A stretch of DNA of 64,000 nucleotides from JAMWDF01 sp964645405 (GCA_964645405.1 CAZYCA010000042.1:186001-250000), one strand, 5' to 3'; positions 44,161-53,168 are shown, counted from the stretch's first letter. Numbers and translations are program-made. The notes: generated by a model not told the origin, from the sequence alone.

Positions 44161-46368
44161 TTAGCTGTCCAGGCTGGTCAGCTGGGTTTGAATCAATACC
44201 AGCCGGTAATAAACACCCTGCCTGGCCATTAACTCCTCATGCGTACCAAACTCCACTATCCTTCCATCCTCCAGTACATAAATCCGATTGGCTCCTCTCA
44301 GGGTGGAAAGACGGTGAGCAATGGCTACAGTAGTCCGTCCCCTGCAAAGAATAGCTAAAGCTGCCTGAATCTTCTGCTCTGATTCCGTATCCACAGAAGA
44401 GGTAGCCTCGTCTAAAATAAGAATCGGAGGGTCACATAGCAATGCCCTGGCTATGCCCAGCCTTTGCCTTTCCCCACCAGAAAGTCCCGCCCCTCCTTCT
44501 CCCAGCCGATAGTCATACCCGGCAGGAAGTTTCATAATAAAATCATGCGCTTCCGCTGCTTTGGCTGCCCTGATAATTTCCTGGAAACTGGCCCCCGGTC
44601 TGCCATAGGCAATGTTTTCCGCAATTGTTCCCCGAAACAAAAATGGTTCCTGCAGGACCAGACCAATATGCCGACGTAGCTCGGTGGAAGAAATCGTTCT
44701 CAAATCATGACCATCTATCCTGATGATTCCGCGTTGCGGGTCATAAAAACGACAGATAAGATTAATCAGGGTAGTTTTACCGCTACCGCTACGACCAACA
44801 ATTCCCACCAGTTCCCCTGGTTCAGCCTTCAAGCTAACATTCTTCAAAACCGGGAAATAGGGGTCATAACCAAAAGTAACGTTTTCCATTTCTATCGTAC
44901 CACGCACTTTCCCCAATCTCACAGGTTTGGCTGGTTCTCTTAATGTTGGTTCTGTATCGAGAAGTTCAAATATCCTGGTCGTGGCTGTGGTAAACCCGCC
45001 AAACCAGTTGGAAAGAAGAGCCATGTTGGAAAGAGGGGTATAAAACATACTGATGTAGCCGAGAAATGCCATCAACTGTCCCAGAGTTAGCACCCCGGAT
45101 AGTACCTGTCTTCCTCCTGCGTACCAGATAATTAAACCTCCCAGACTGAAAAGAAAAGCCATCATCGGGTTGAAGGCAGCCACCCCAAGATTTAACTCCC
45201 GATTGGCATCGCGAAGGGAAAGAGACATTTGTTCAAAACGTCTAATTTCTTTTTCTTCCTGAGAAAAGGCTTTCACAACTCTATTGCCTGAGATGACACT
45301 GGCGAGAAAACTGGACATCTTTGACTGGTTGTACCAGACGCTACGATGCCGCGGATAAACTTGCCGATAGAAGTTTAGGGTGACAAAGACAACGAAAGGG
45401 ATAGGAACTAAAACAAAAAAAGCTAAAAGAGCATTGATAGAAAAAAGCATAGCGCCGATACCAATAATCATAAGACAGTTGAGCAGAAAACCCTGGCCTA
45501 ACTGGGAAACAAAACCATGTAAAACTTCTACATCTGCAGAAAAACGGTTGAGAATCGCACCAAGGGAATTCTTATCATAATAGTCCACAGACAATTCCTG
45601 GAGTTTTTTGAACATCTTTTGCCGTAAATCAAAGGTAATTAAAGTGCCGATAGAGGTAGAGAGTGTGCCCACGACCATATCCAGTTGCGCCTTTACCAGT
45701 CCGTTAATTACCAAAGCCAGAACCAGCCAGGGAAGCCATTCCACATGAGCCTGCGTTGTCAGTACCTGGTCTACCAGAATCCTGGTTAACTGGGGTGGCA
45801 CCAGTCCCAGAGTGACTGAAGCCGTCATCGCCAGGAGAAGAAACACAATCCAGGAAAGATAGGGGGTTACCAGAGAAAACAGCCGCTTCATAATAGAACC
45901 CTGAGACTGACATTTGAGGCAGACACTTCCTTCCTGACGCAGAATCATGCCGCAACGGCGACAGACGTGGGGATGTGGCGCATTCAGACGTTCGTTATCT
46001 ACTGGCCGGCCATTTCTCAGATTTTCTAATTCCGTGACCAATCGTTCAAAACGGAACCTTTCTGCATTGGTAAAACGGGCAACATCTACATGAATACCAT
46101 CAGACCTTACCTGTAAGAAGGCACTACCTACCGTGGAATTGACCCTGGCATTATCAATCTTGCTAATTTCCAGAACAATTGGTTCTGTCTCTCCTTTTTC
46201 CGGGAAAGAAATTAGAAGATTTTTTGTGACCAGAACATGAGTCCATTTTTGATTCCCCTTCAAATCCAGGTCAGCCCTGGTGTAAAGTACAACCTCATCT
46301 GGAGATATTCCCAGAACTTTCAGCCTTTCCAGAACCTCGCCGGGCAATTTTTCCTTTACCTGACTCAT
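44161..46368 (-). CDS. ABC exporter with N-terminal regulatory domain and zinc ribbon
   Basis: A 735-residue fused permease-ATPase. Residues 1-140 are an extra cytoplasmic domain, ending in a four-cysteine zinc-ribbon-like pair (CRRCGMI, then CLKC). A six-helix exporter domain (about 165-470) and the ATPase follow, with Walker A GRSGSGKTT, Q loop LQEPFLFRG, signature LSGGERQRLGIARALL, Walker B ILILDEATSSVD and H loop AIAHRLSTL. It is a half-transporter that should dimerise. The front end and the adjacent DUF1854 gene match a pairing linked to cyanophycin loci. It leads the ten-gene operon; what it exports is unknown. Confidence 0.88.
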   Translation of the reverse strand: MSQVKEKLPGEVLERLKVLGISPDEVVLYTRADLDLKGNQKWTHVLVTKNLLISFPEKGETEPIVLEISKIDNARVNSTVGSAFLQVRSDGIHVDVARFTNAERFRFERLVTELENLRNGRPVDNERLNAPHPHVCRRCGMILRQEGSVCLKCQSQGSIMKRLFSLVTPYLSWIVFLLLAMTASVTLGLVPPQLTRILVDQVLTTQAHVEWLPWLVLALVINGLVKAQLDMVVGTLSTSIGTLITFDLRQKMFKKLQELSVDYYDKNSLGAILNRFSADVEVLHGFVSQLGQGFLLNCLMIIGIGAMLFSINALLAFFVLVPIPFVVFVTLNFYRQVYPRHRSVWYNQSKMSSFLASVISGNRVVKAFSQEEKEIRRFEQMSLSLRDANRELNLGVAAFNPMMAFLFSLGGLIIWYAGGRQVLSGVLTLGQLMAFLGYISMFYTPLSNMALLSNWFGGFTTATTRIFELLDTEPTLREPAKPVRLGKVRGTIEMENVTFGYDPYFPVLKNVSLKAEPGELVGIVGRSGSGKTTLINLICRFYDPQRGIIRIDGHDLRTISSTELRRHIGLVLQEPFLFRGTIAENIAYGRPGASFQEIIRAAKAAEAHDFIMKLPAGYDYRLGEGGAGLSGGERQRLGIARALLCDPPILILDEATSSVDTESEQKIQAALAILCRGRTTVAIAHRLSTLRGANRIYVLEDGRIVEFGTHEELMARQGVYYRLVLIQTQLTSLDS

Positions 46369-46403
46369 AGCTATTTGTCTTATCCCTCCTGACAGGTTTT
46401 ATG

Positions 46404-46432
46404 TTTGTACTCTGAATAACGCTTGATGTCAA
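46404..46432 (-). promoter_or_regulatory. promoter of the ABC/aminotransferase operon
   Basis: The reverse strand has TTGACA (46427-46432), a 17-base spacer and TACAAA (46404-46409), about 35 bases before the ABC gene. Its -35 box overlaps the -35 box of the divergent aldolase promoter by two bases. Confidence 0.6.
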
Positions 46433-46450
46433 CTGTGTTTGTGCTATAAT
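46423..46450 (+). promoter_or_regulatory. promoter of the class II aldolase gene
   Basis: TTGATG (46423-46428), a 16-base spacer and TATAAT (46445-46450), with the TG extension (TGCTATAAT). The -10 box lies inside the palindrome at 46443-46460. The start codon is about 50 bases downstream, with GGGAGG just before it. Confidence 0.75.
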
Positions 46451-46460
46451 TAATTATAGC
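46443..46460. promoter_or_regulatory. perfect 18-bp palindrome, probable operator
   Basis: GCTATAATTAATTATAGC reads the same on both strands and covers the aldolase -10 box. A dimeric regulator bound here would block that promoter and could affect the divergent operon. CTATAAT half-sites also occur next to the promoter of the GntR/LacI-type regulator (16390-16420). Confidence 0.65.
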
Positions 46461-46500
46461 AGGACAGGGAAACAAGTCTAATCTAACCCGGGAGGCTATT

Positions 46501-47475
46501 ATGGCAACCAGTTACAAAGAGCTTGGTCTGGTAAATACCAGAGAAATGTTTCAGAAGGCTATGGCTGAAGGATATGCCGTTCCCGCGTATAACTTTAACA
46601 ATATGGAACAACTCCAGGCTATTATCATGGCCTGCGTGGAATGTAATTCCCCGGTTATCCTCCAGATATCAAAAGGTGCCAGACAGTACGCCAATCAGAC
46701 ACTTCTTCGTTACATGGTACCGGGGGCTGTGGCTATGGCCAGGGAAGCAGGAAGTAAAATTCCCATTGCTCTTAACCTTGACCATGGAGATACTTTTGAA
46801 CTTTGCCGCAGCTGTGTGGATAACGGATTTTCTAATGTCATGATAGATGGTTCCGCCCTGCCTTACGAAGAGAATGTGAAAGTTACCAGACAGGTAGTAG
46901 AATACGCGCATGCCCACGATGTAACCGTAGAGGGAGAACTGGGAGTACTGGCAGGGATTGAAGAACATGTAAGTTCTGAGACACATCACTATACCCGTCC
47001 GGAAGATGTTGAGGATTTTGTCAACAGAACCGGAGTAGACAGTTTAGCCATTTCCATCGGTACATCCCATGGTGCTTACAAATTTAAGGTCAAACCCGGT
47101 CAGCCAGTCCCACCTCTGCGTTTTGACATTCTGGAAGAATGTGCCAGAAGACTACCGGGATTTCCTATTGTTCTCCACGGTGCTTCCTCTGTTTTGCCAG
47201 AGTATGTGGAAATGATTAACCGCTACGGAGGAAAACTGGAAAACACTGCCGGTGTCCCGGAAGAACAGATTAAGAAAGCAGTGAGTCTGTCAGTCTGCAA
47301 GGTGAACATTGACTCTGATGGGCGGCTGGTAATGACGGCTATGATTCGTAAGTATCTGGCAGAAAATCCCAAAGAGTTTGACCCGCGGAAATATCTTGGC
47401 CCGGCCAGAGAGGCACTTAAACAAATGTATATTCGCAAATGCCAGATGCTGGGCAGTGCCGGCAGGGGCGGTTAA
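46501..47475 (+). CDS. fba: class II fructose-bisphosphate (ketose-bisphosphate) aldolase
   Basis: A 324-residue zinc-dependent aldolase that splits fructose 1,6-bisphosphate or a related ketose bisphosphate into triose phosphates. Zinc and substrate motifs are visible: ALNLDHGDTFE (first His), VEGELGVLAG, SISIGTSHGAYK-like LAISIGTSHG, and FPIVLHGASSV. The class II family also includes tagatose-bisphosphate aldolases, which sequence alone does not exclude. The gene is monocistronic-looking, with a clear promoter, a palindromic operator and GGGAGG before the ATG. Confidence 0.94.
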   Translation: MATSYKELGLVNTREMFQKAMAEGYAVPAYNFNNMEQLQAIIMACVECNSPVILQISKGARQYANQTLLRYMVPGAVAMAREAGSKIPIALNLDHGDTFELCRSCVDNGFSNVMIDGSALPYEENVKVTRQVVEYAHAHDVTVEGELGVLAGIEEHVSSETHHYTRPEDVEDFVNRTGVDSLAISIGTSHGAYKFKVKPGQPVPPLRFDILEECARRLPGFPIVLHGASSVLPEYVEMINRYGGKLENTAGVPEEQIKKAVSLSVCKVNIDSDGRLVMTAMIRKYLAENPKEFDPRKYLGPAREALKQMYIRKCQMLGSAGRGG

Positions 47476-47486
47476 GGCAGTTAAAT

Positions 47487-48821
47487 TCACATCATCCTGG
47501 CAAAACCATAGTAAAGGATAAACAGAACCGTCAGAATACACAACAGGGGACTGACCTTTCTAAATTGCCCGGAGAAAATGTTGAGAAAAGTATAGGAAAC
47601 AATACCGGCAGCCAGACCATGGGCAATGTTATAGGAAAGTGGCATCATAATGATGGTTAAAAAGGCTGGCAGACCTTCCCCTACTTCAGAAAAATCTATC
47701 CTGGTTATGGGTTCCATCATAAAAAGTCCCACCAGCACCAGGGCTGGAGCCACAGCCACTGAAGGAATGAGACCGGCCAGCGGAGCAAAGAAGATAGCCA
47801 GAGCAAAACATATACCCACCACCACAGCCGTCAGCCCAGTACGACCTCCTTCCACCACTCCGGCAGCACTTTCAATGTAGGTGGTCACGGTTGTTGTCCC
47901 GCAAATAGCACCGATGACCGTACCCAGGGCATCCACAGTCAGAACCCTGTTAACCTTTGGGAAACTGCCCTGCCGGTCAATGATACCCAGTTTTGCTGCC
48001 AGACCGGAGACACTGCCTACCGTATCAAAAATGTCAAAAAAAAGGAAGGTGAAAATTACAGGGAGAAACTGCCATCTCCATGCACCCAGCAAATCCATCT
48101 TCAGAAATGACTGCCCCATCACCTGCCAGGAAGGAATCTGCAAAACATCAGAAAGTTTTACCGGTAGCCTGGTAACCGGCAGGTTATTGCTTCCAGGGAC
48201 AAATACACCGGCTATGGTAACAATCACAATGCCCCACAGAAGTGCTCCTTTAACCCGGTAAGTTAGAAGTAGCCCGGTTAAAATAATTCCTGCAAGAGAA
48301 AGAAGAACTGCTGGAGAATGAAGATTACCCAAGCAGACCTTGACCCCTGGAGAGGAAACAATAATTTCTGCTTCCGAAAGACCAATAAAGGCAATAAAGA
48401 TACCAATCCCGACGCCGGCTGCCAGTTTCAAACTCAAAGGGATACTCCTGAAGATACTGTCACGGATAGGAAGAGCCATGACGATTAAAAAAATTACCCC
48501 CTCCCAGAAGACACAACCCAGCCCAACCTGCCAGGGAATTCCCATGCTGCCAGTCACCGTATAGGCAAAGAAAGCGTTGTAACCCATCCCGGCAGCCAGA
48601 GCAAAAGGTAAGTCTGTGATAAGTCCCATGAGAATGGTCGTTACCGCAGCTGAAATAGCAGTAGCCAGAACCGCTGCCTGAAAAGGGATACCTCCTCTGG
48701 AAAGAAGAGAAGGGTTAACAAAAAGGATATAAGCCATGGTCATGAAACTCACCAGTCCGGCGCCAATTTCCCTTCCCACGGTTGTCCCCTTTTCCTGCAA
48801 GAAAAAAATATTTCTTTTCAT
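47487..48821 (-). CDS. NCS2-family (AzgA-like) purine permease
   Basis: An integral membrane protein of about 444 residues with twelve or more hydrophobic helices. The opening GREIGAGLVSFMTMAYILFV and the later FLFFDIFDTVGSVSGLA and CGTTTVTTYIESAAGV are hallmarks of the AzgA-like branch of nucleobase permeases (adenine, guanine, hypoxanthine). I chose the ATG at 48821 since GGAGG lies 4 bases before it; an upstream in-frame ATG has no such site. Transport direction is inward with protons in the family. Specificity here is inferred. Confidence 0.92.
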   Translation of the reverse strand: MKRNIFFLQEKGTTVGREIGAGLVSFMTMAYILFVNPSLLSRGGIPFQAAVLATAISAAVTTILMGLITDLPFALAAGMGYNAFFAYTVTGSMGIPWQVGLGCVFWEGVIFLIVMALPIRDSIFRSIPLSLKLAAGVGIGIFIAFIGLSEAEIIVSSPGVKVCLGNLHSPAVLLSLAGIILTGLLLTYRVKGALLWGIVIVTIAGVFVPGSNNLPVTRLPVKLSDVLQIPSWQVMGQSFLKMDLLGAWRWQFLPVIFTFLFFDIFDTVGSVSGLAAKLGIIDRQGSFPKVNRVLTVDALGTVIGAICGTTTVTTYIESAAGVVEGGRTGLTAVVVGICFALAIFFAPLAGLIPSVAVAPALVLVGLFMMEPITRIDFSEVGEGLPAFLTIIMMPLSYNIAHGLAAGIVSYTFLNIFSGQFRKVSPLLCILTVLFILYYGFARMM

Positions 48822-48886
48822 TTTGCCTCCAGTTTTCATTAAGATTTAAGCACAGCCGGGCAACATTATCCAGTTCCCGGGAAAAA

Positions 48887-48895
48887 TGATAAAAT
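48887..48895 (+). promoter_or_regulatory. extended -10 element before the mutarotase-like gene
   Basis: TGATAAAAT is a TGn-extended -10 form 18 bases before the GTG start at 48914, so the leader would be very short. No -35 box stands out. Confidence 0.4.
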
Positions 48896-48913
48896 AAAAA
48901 AGCGGAGAAAAAA

Positions 48914-49861
48914 GTGCATGTCAAAGACTTTATTTACCTTTTAGAAAAAAACCGCCGCTTTTACCATTTTCTCGGTGATGAACTGGCAGGTGTGGTGGTG
49001 GTATTAGACCTGGAAGGACGGATATTTGCAGTTTTACACCGGGAAGTCTTGAACCGTGTAAACCCTGAGGCTTTTTCCAGACAAAGTTCTCACCAGCAAT
49101 ATCTCAATCCAGGAGGTGATGCACTCTGGCCTGCCCCTGAAGGGAGCAGACAGGGTTATTTTTACACCACAGGAAAATGGTCTGTACCAGCCAGCCTCAG
49201 ACAGCTCAGATACACAGTCCAGGACTCTGCTGAATCACGGATAAAGATAGCCGGGGAAGTTGATTTGGTAAACAATTCTGGTCTGGGAGTCCCTGCAGTT
49301 TTTCAGCGGATTGTTTCCCTCAAAAGTAATTCTACTTCTCTGACTGTTACGGTGGAAGAAGGTATAAGGTATCTCGGACCTAAATCACTCAGCAGAAAAG
49401 AATTTCTGCTGGCACCCTGGACCCTTAACCAGTTTGATAGTGGACCTGGTTGCGTGGCATTTTTCCCCGCTGTGCCCGGGACGGAAATTCAGGATTTTTA
49501 CCAGCCAAGTAACAACCAGAGGTCTCTTTCCCCTGAAGGCTGGAAGACTTTAACTGATGGCAGCCAGCGTTATCAAATAGGTCTTGGAACTTCTGTGGAA
49601 TGGATTGAGTTTTATAATCCAGAGAGACAACTCCGGGTAAGAAGGCAGGCGAGAAACCTTCCTTACCCTTATGCCTATATTGACATTGCTGACAGACCCT
49701 GCCAGGAGATGCCAGGTGAGTTTGGTGTCCGTTACAGCATTTACAGCGACCCCACATTTTTTATGGAACTGGAAGCAGCAGGAGGATGTCCTGAAATTCT
49801 TAACCCTGGAGAAACCCTTACTCTTACTGTTACTACCACCTACACCCTGATAAGAAAATAA
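48914..49861 (+). CDS. beta-sandwich protein resembling sugar mutarotase folds, function unknown
   Basis: A 315-residue protein without a signal peptide, starting at GTG (GGAG lies 7 bases upstream). It is rich in predicted beta strands with motifs such as VVVLDLEGRIFAVLHREV, NPGGDALWPAPEGSRQGYF and SLTVTVEEGIRY. The overall impression is of the galactose-mutarotase or aldose-epimerase-like supersandwich, possibly the DUF6786 group, but I cannot confirm this. The co-directional DUF819 gene starts one base after its stop. A role with a sugar or sugar acid is plausible given the nearby uronate isomerase. Confidence 0.7.
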   Translation: MHVKDFIYLLEKNRRFYHFLGDELAGVVVVLDLEGRIFAVLHREVLNRVNPEAFSRQSSHQQYLNPGGDALWPAPEGSRQGYFYTTGKWSVPASLRQLRYTVQDSAESRIKIAGEVDLVNNSGLGVPAVFQRIVSLKSNSTSLTVTVEEGIRYLGPKSLSRKEFLLAPWTLNQFDSGPGCVAFFPAVPGTEIQDFYQPSNNQRSLSPEGWKTLTDGSQRYQIGLGTSVEWIEFYNPERQLRVRRQARNLPYPYAYIDIADRPCQEMPGEFGVRYSIYSDPTFFMELEAAGGCPEILNPGETLTLTVTTTYTLIRK

Positions 49862-49862
49862 A

Positions 49863-51032
49863 ATGCTGGATAACCCTTTAGCCATTATTACCATTTTGAT
49901 TTCTGTTGAAGCCGTAGTTTTAACTGCCACCTCCTTACCAGGCATGCGCGGACTTTTTTCTTTTCTGCCACCACTGTTCTGGATTTACTTCCTGCCCATG
50001 CTGGCTTCCAGTTCAGGCCTCATCCCCAATCAACATCCAGTCTACGAATTCCTCACCAGTACTTTTCTTCCTGCTGGATTGATACTCATACTCCTGCCTG
50101 TGGACTTAAGAAATATTGCCCGCCTGGGCAAGCAATCTTTAGTAATGATGTTATCCGGCAGTCTGGGTATTGTCGTAGCCGCACCGACAGTTTTGTTTTT
50201 TTTCAGATATTACTTACCTCAGGATATTTGGAAGGGTTTCGGGGCTCTTTCCGGTTCCTGGATTGGCGGTAGTTCCAACATGCTGGCTATCAAAGAGGCT
50301 GTAGGAACACCGGAAGACATTTTCTTCCTCATGATTATCATGGATACAGTCGTGGTTTATACCTGGATGGCTTTTCTTATTGCCCTTTCCCGCTGGCAAG
50401 AAAAATTTGACCGCTGGAATAGTTCCCGGGTGGACCTGATGGATATGGTAGCCCGTCAGATTTCACTCGGTCAGAAACAGAATCTTTCTCCTGATGTGGC
50501 TCATTCCTCAGCCATCTGGGCTCTGGGCATGGCTGGTGCCTGGATTTGTTCTTCTCTCGCCCAGGGACTACCAGAAATAAGAAATGTTATCGCCAGTTTC
50601 ACCTGGACAATTATTTTCGCTACTGTCCTGGGAATACTTCTTTCTGAAACAGGGATGAGAAAGCTGGAATCTTACGGTGCTTCCCGTACTGGATATAGCA
50701 TGCTTTTTCTTGTCCTGGCTTCCATAGGTGCCAGGGGAAATCTGTCCCGCATCAGCCAGGCACCACTTCTAGTACTTATCGGCTTTATCTGGGTACTGCT
50801 ACATTTTGGTATCCTTCTGCTCACTGCCAGATTAATCAAAGCACCTCTCTGTCTGGTGGCCACAGCCAGCCAGGCTAACCTTGGAGGTCCAGCCTCAGCA
50901 CCAGTGGTGGCTGAAGCCTATCGTCCGGGGACAGCCCCGGTAGGTGTGCTGATGGCAGTTCTGGGACTTTTAATAGGAACAATTCTGGGGCTTTTTTGCA
51001 CCCAGATTTGCCGTCTGGTATGTGTTTTTTAA
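49863..51032 (+). CDS. DUF819 family membrane protein
   Basis: A 389-residue integral membrane protein with about ten hydrophobic helices, of the DUF819 (COG5505) family. The segments GALSGSWIGGSSNMLAIKEAVG and LVATASQANLGGPASAPVVA (paired glycine-rich re-entrant motifs) are characteristic of this transporter-like family. The substrate is unknown. It is translated directly after the mutarotase-like protein, and its end overlaps the convergent DegT gene by 4 bases. Confidence 0.87.
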   Translation: MLDNPLAIITILISVEAVVLTATSLPGMRGLFSFLPPLFWIYFLPMLASSSGLIPNQHPVYEFLTSTFLPAGLILILLPVDLRNIARLGKQSLVMMLSGSLGIVVAAPTVLFFFRYYLPQDIWKGFGALSGSWIGGSSNMLAIKEAVGTPEDIFFLMIIMDTVVVYTWMAFLIALSRWQEKFDRWNSSRVDLMDMVARQISLGQKQNLSPDVAHSSAIWALGMAGAWICSSLAQGLPEIRNVIASFTWTIIFATVLGILLSETGMRKLESYGASRTGYSMLFLVLASIGARGNLSRISQAPLLVLIGFIWVLLHFGILLLTARLIKAPLCLVATASQANLGGPASAPVVAEAYRPGTAPVGVLMAVLGLLIGTILGLFCTQICRLVCVF

Positions 51033-52258
51033 GCTTTTCTCACTGCGGAGAGAAATTCTTCTGCCCGGCGGCAAATTTCCTTCCTGTCAGAGGTGGCAAT
51101 AATACCAAAACCAGCTCCCAGACCAGGGTCAGAAACACCCACAGAGATATTAATCGTACGGCTTAAAATATCTTCTGTCCGCGGTAACATCCCCCGGTAA
51201 TACCTGACTTTTTTGCCGTAATAAGGACAGGAGAAAGGACATTTCTCAGCAGTTACAGTCAACTGCTGCAGAAGTTGTTCCATATTCCGGTAAACATGCC
51301 AGCCTGACTTTTCCACTGTGGTAGTTTGCAGGATACGCGCAACCCTTTTTGCTTTTTCTTTCTCGTGAAAGATGACAGAAAGAATGGTAGCACACTCTCC
51401 CTTTTCGTCATTTATTCGCCTGAAAGTAAACTCCTTGTTACCGCTTAAGAGTTTCTTCAGGAGAGCCTTTTTCTCCCGAAGAGTAGCCAGGATAGTCTCC
51501 AGTTTTTCCAGCTGGGCAACAAGAACAGCCGCGGTTAATTCTGTCATCCGGAAATCAAGACCAAAAAAGGGTCTAGCCCCGATTTCTACACCCTGGCGGA
51601 GAGGCCGGTGTCCCTGGTCATGAAAGGCAAACGCGCGTCTGTATAAACGAGCCTTGCTGGTAGTCAGGGCACCACCGTCGCCAGCAGTAATGGTCTTGAA
51701 GATGTTAAAGGAAAAGGCAGCTATGTCTGACCAGGAACCAAGTTTTCTTCCCCTATAGCTCCCACCACAGGCCTGGGCACAATCCTCAATCACAGCCAGC
51801 TTATACTTTTTGGCAACAGCCTTTACCCGTTTCATATCACAGGGATTGCCCAGCATATGTACTGGCATAATGGCTCTCGTCCGGGAAGTAATTCTAAAAG
51901 CAGCATCTTCCGGGTCAATGGTTAATGAATCGTCAATCTCACAGGGAACAGGTATTGCTCTTGCCAGAACAACTGAAGAAAAAGAAGCAATGAAGGTATA
52001 TCCAGGAACCAGTACTTCATCTCCCGGACCAATACCGAGGGCACTCAATCCTGTCAGTAAAGCAGAAGTACCACTGTTTACCGCGAGAGCGTACTTTGTT
52101 CCTGTATAACGGGCAAAAGCCTGCTCCAGCTGCCATACTTTTGCCTTGAATTTTCCATCACCCGGTGTACCGTAGCGGAAAAGGTAACCATGTTCTAAAA
52201 CTTCCAGAACCTGTCTTTTTTCCTCTTCCCCGAAGAACAAAGCACCAGGACCGGCCAT
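51029..52258 (-). CDS. DegT/DnrJ/EryC1 aminotransferase (third copy)
   Basis: 409 residues. Lys188 in SFNIFKTITAGDGG is the expected PLP lysine, and NSGTSALLTGL, VPGYTFIASFS and VIEDCAQACGG mark the core. It shares the C-terminal CPFSCPYYGKKV and MLPRTEDILSRTI features with the copies at 37056 and 42389, so all three belong to one subfamily. This copy lacks the amidohydrolase cassette; a creatininase-family gene lies upstream on the same strand. The substrate is not known. Confidence 0.92.
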   Translation of the reverse strand: MAGPGALFFGEEEKRQVLEVLEHGYLFRYGTPGDGKFKAKVWQLEQAFARYTGTKYALAVNSGTSALLTGLSALGIGPGDEVLVPGYTFIASFSSVVLARAIPVPCEIDDSLTIDPEDAAFRITSRTRAIMPVHMLGNPCDMKRVKAVAKKYKLAVIEDCAQACGGSYRGRKLGSWSDIAAFSFNIFKTITAGDGGALTTSKARLYRRAFAFHDQGHRPLRQGVEIGARPFFGLDFRMTELTAAVLVAQLEKLETILATLREKKALLKKLLSGNKEFTFRRINDEKGECATILSVIFHEKEKAKRVARILQTTTVEKSGWHVYRNMEQLLQQLTVTAEKCPFSCPYYGKKVRYYRGMLPRTEDILSRTINISVGVSDPGLGAGFGIIATSDRKEICRRAEEFLSAVRKA

Positions 52259-52288
52259 TTCTCCCTCCTTGAAGGTTCAGAGCACTTA

Positions 52289-53077
52289 TCATTTTAGTTG
52301 TTTCTTCAGATAATCAGCCAGCTGCCTCATGGTTTTTATCCAGAATTTTCTCCCTGCGTTTCTGGTGGCAAGTCTGGGGTCTTCTTTCTTGCTGACGGTA
52401 AAGTCACTCTGTGGCTTTCCACGGAAGGTCTGGTCATCAACAATTGCCCACTCCAGATTCTTCAGTTTCTTTTTCTTTGGTGGGAGTACCTTCAAGTTCA
52501 CTGTTTCCGGCCAGAGAAACATCATGGTGGCTGTCTCCTCCAGCGTAGCGTGCGACCAGGAAGAAGAAGGATAATCCAGCATGGGCATCAAAAGAATTAT
52601 CCGGCACAATTTGCTGGCGGTAAATTCTCTTATCAGGCGATGAAGAACAGACAGATGGTTTTCTCCACCATGCCCGTTGACAATGACTATGTTTTTAAAA
52701 AGCCATTTAGTGACAATCATTTCCAGCAAATCCCTCAAGAAAACAGCGAATGTTTCCTCCCGGAAGTAAAGACTGCTTAAACTGTTAGCGGGGAAATCCA
52801 TACCCATCACAAATTCTTCTCCCGAAAAACCAATATTCTTTAACATAGAACTGGAACGTTCCCGCTCCGTCCCCAGGTAAAAGACTGGCAACACTACACC
52901 ACCAATTTTCCCTGCCAGGTACAAGGCTGCGGCTTCTGCTCTCAAGCCGTCTACGCCCAGTGGAAGGTGCGGTCCGTGCCACTCCAGAACTCCCACAGGG
53001 AGAAAAATGGGTGCATTTTTTTCTCTCTCTTTCACAATCTGCTCTGACCGTAAGAATGGAATTCTTTTTTCTTTCAT
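52289..53077 (-). CDS. creatininase family amidohydrolase
   Basis: About 262 residues, starting at 53077 where GGAGGGA sits 3-4 bases upstream. PVGVLEWHGPHLPLGVDG carries the first metal ligands (Glu, His, Asp), and IVIVNGHGGENH carries the second set, both typical of the creatinine amidohydrolase family. The family includes creatininase and enzymes opening lactam or formamide rings in cofactor biosynthesis, so no reaction can be fixed. It is followed 30 bases later by the third DegT aminotransferase, hinting at a common pathway. Confidence 0.87.
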   Translation of the reverse strand: MKEKRIPFLRSEQIVKEREKNAPIFLPVGVLEWHGPHLPLGVDGLRAEAAALYLAGKIGGVVLPVFYLGTERERSSSMLKNIGFSGEEFVMGMDFPANSLSSLYFREETFAVFLRDLLEMIVTKWLFKNIVIVNGHGGENHLSVLHRLIREFTASKLCRIILLMPMLDYPSSSWSHATLEETATMMFLWPETVNLKVLPPKKKKLKNLEWAIVDDQTFRGKPQSDFTVSKKEDPRLATRNAGRKFWIKTMRQLADYLKKQLK

Positions 53078-53121
53078 TTTTCCCTCCATCTTTGTTCCAC
53101 CTTCCTTGCAGAATAACTGTA

Positions 53122-53130
53122 TGCTAAAAT
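53122..53130 (+). promoter_or_regulatory. extended -10 element before the UROD-like gene
   Basis: TGCTAAAAT is a TGn-extended -10 form 38 bases before the ATG at 53169. TTGCAG lies upstream but only 13 bases away, so the -35 box is doubtful. Confidence 0.45.
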
Positions 53131-53168
53131 AACATCAAAACCGTTAAAAATTCAAATGAAATCCAGAT

